From positions 1 to 37,652 of the forward strand of contig NZ_MAOC01000025.1 in NCBI RefSeq assembly GCF_001884135.1: a DNA stretch of 37,652 nt, written 5' to 3'. Positions 36,489 to 37,652 of the stretch are shown here, in pieces. Within the stretch, counting starts at the first letter, position 1; the number at the start of each line of letters is the position of its first letter. Below the pieces are notes generated by a model, which saw nothing but the letters and a program-made list of their open reading frames with translations, made no database searches and was not told where the DNA came from. The position numbers were made by a program, and so were the translations under genes. Source of the stretch: Bacillus nitratireducens (lineage in GTDB: Bacteria; Bacillota; Bacilli; Bacillales; Bacillaceae_G).

Positions 36489-37652
36489 ATGTTAGATTGG
36501 ATGAAAAAGCTGTTTAACAAAGAGGAAGAAAAAACAGTGATGAATAAAGAAGTACCGGCACAAATTGAAAGTCAGCCGAAAATTCCTCGTGTAAACCACT
36601 ACACTGAAGCAAGAGAAGCACAAATGGCAAGTCGAAATGCAGGGAAATGCCGTTTTCCATTAATACCGGATAATGGGTTCGATGAAGAGGATGTAAGAGA
36701 AATAGAGCACTTTGAAGAACGACCTGTTCAAGTAGTAACATATGAAGAGCCGTCTGCTCAAAGCGGAATAAAAGTGGAAAGAAGCAGACGACTATATGTG
36801 GAAAAAGCAGTTCCTACATATGAAGAGCCGGAATTGCAATATGAACAGGAACAAGAGCCTATCGTAAAAAAAGCATCCGTCCCATCAAAAGAAAGTAACC
36901 GTAGACCATTTCGTCCAACAGAGATGATTTCGCCGATTTATGGATATAATCGTCCTTCAGTAGAAAAGAAGGTTGTACAGGAGGAAGAAAAGGAAAGAGA
37001 AGATCTTGAAATATCCATTGAAGGAACATCAGTTGTGGACGCATGGTTAGAGAAAAAGGGCTATACATTATCCGATTTTTCAGCAGGCAAAAAAGAAGGT
37101 TCGTCTAATAAGGAAGAACTGAACGAACAAACACAAAAAAATAGTGAAGTAAAAGAAAAATCGGTTGTGGATGCATGGTTAGAGAAAAATGGTTACGAGG
37201 TTGAGAGTCAAGTTCCTTCATTAGAAAAAAGCCAGAGTGATCAGTTGCTTCATAAAACTGTAGGAAAGTTGGAAGAAGAGGATACAACTGTACAAGCCTT
37301 GCAGCAAGAACAAGATGTAGTGGAGTTATCGAATAAAGAAAATAACGAAGAAACTCTACAAGAAGAGTCAATAGATTCTAAAGTAGAGAACGTGGAAACA
37401 ATATTACGAGAAGAAATTGAATGTAGTACAGAAATAGAAGAAACTGTTGCTGAAGTTGTAGCAAATCAAGTTGAAGAGGAATCTTCAGAAGATGTAGTAA
37501 TTGTAACAACAGATGAAAAGCTTCAAGAAACAATCACTATAGAAATACCAGATGCTTTTGAAGAAGAATTAGAAGAAGCAACTGAGGAAGCAGCAGAAGA
37601 AGTTGTGGAATTAGAAGCAACTGAGGAAGCAATAGAAGAAGTTGTGGAATTA
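36489..37652 (+). CDS. sftA: SftA/YtpS FtsK-family DNA translocase, N-terminal fragment
   Basis: 388 codons, open to the window end. The ATG at 36489 follows a modest AAAGAG. Start MLDWMKKLFNKEEE, then SRNAGKCRFPLIPDNGFDEEDV near residues 48-69, as in SftA of the B. cereus group. No membrane helix is present, which fits the soluble SftA translocase and not SpoIIIE. Residues ~75-388 are an acidic, disordered linker with two copies of SVVDAWLEKxGY (from residues 181 and 225) and a 13-residue tandem repeat at the end. The gamma/ATPase motor is beyond the window. SftA moves chromosomal DNA away from the closing septum. Confidence 0.88.
   Translation, partial: MLDWMKKLFNKEEEKTVMNKEVPAQIESQPKIPRVNHYTEAREAQMASRNAGKCRFPLIPDNGFDEEDVREIEHFEERPVQVVTYEEPSAQSGIKVERSRRLYVEKAVPTYEEPELQYEQEQEPIVKKASVPSKESNRRPFRPTEMISPIYGYNRPSVEKKVVQEEEKEREDLEISIEGTSVVDAWLEKKGYTLSDFSAGKKEGSSNKEELNEQTQKNSEVKEKSVVDAWLEKNGYEVESQVPSLEKSQSDQLLHKTVGKLEEEDTTVQALQQEQDVVELSNKENNEETLQEESIDSKVENVETILREEIECSTEIEETVAEVVANQVEEESSEDVVIVTTDEKLQETITIEIPDAFEEELEEATEEAAEEVVELEATEEAIEEVVEL
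37575..37652 (+). repeat. 39-bp in-frame tandem repeat in sftA
   Basis: Two adjacent units (37575-37613 and 37614-37652) encoding EATEEAAEEVVEL and EATEEAIEEVVEL, differing only in the codon GCA/ATA. The array reaches the window edge and may continue. Confidence 0.85.

Overview
The window is chromosomal DNA from a member of the Bacillus cereus group. The evidence is AT-rich coding with AGGAGG-type ribosome binding sites, a GerA-type germinant receptor, a BclA-like exosporium collagen gene, Cse60, and several copies of the group-specific repeat bcr1. From about 18 kb onward the gene order also matches the B. subtilis ytfP-ytgP ... pepV ... ytmP-ytzH-trmB-ytnP ... ytoP-ytpP-ytpQ-ytpR-sftA block, with insertions.

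Layout. 1-1.9 kb: the truncated start of a germinant receptor A subunit (minus strand, 39-bp tandem repeats), divergent from a MetX-like alpha/beta hydrolase, then a small membrane protein. 2.1-6.2 kb: a rhodanese, then an exosporium/germination island of two small GerPA/GerPF-like proteins and a 936-aa collagen-like protein. 6.1-11.5 kb: a molybdenum cofactor cluster (moaA, moeB/thiF, convergent moaC, then moeA-mobB-moaE-moaD). 11.5-13.7 kb: a secreted small protein, a GlcU-type glucose permease and glucose dehydrogenase, followed by a CarD-family regulator. 14.4-16.3 kb: a small sporulation operon with cse60, a zinc-ribbon-like small protein behind a long terminator-bearing leader, and an SRPBCC-ArsR pair behind a promoter with duplicated operator-like boxes. 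16.3-22.4 kb: a DHA2 drug exporter, a YtfP flavoprotein, MurJ/YtgP lipid II flippase, an RsuA-family pseudouridine synthase and a small DeoR-type regulator. 22.8-28.7 kb: dipeptidase PepV, RNA phosphodiesterase ThpR, type I pullulanase, YtmP and YtzH. 28.9-37.65 kb: TrmB, YtnP-like lactonase, YtzB, YtoP aminopeptidase, an NTP phosphatase, YtpP, YtpQ, YtpR, a SUKH-like small protein, a lipoprotein amidase and the N-terminal part of the SftA DNA translocase, which runs off the window.

Functional themes are sporulation, exosporium and germination (gerI-type receptor, GerP-like proteins, collagen protein, gdh/glcU, cse60), Moco synthesis and conserved housekeeping genes. The most notable non-coding structure has two parts. 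First, bcr1-family elements lie directly in front of four genes; one start region (pullulanase) and one Shine-Dalgarno (gerP-like) are set by the element boundary. Second, at 15.14-15.51 kb the minus strand carries a divergent promoter, an early hairpin with a U-run and a second long hairpin with a U-run just upstream of a small gene. That arrangement looks like an undescribed attenuated leader or small RNA. I recognise no tRNA, rRNA, CRISPR array, IS transposase or prophage here.
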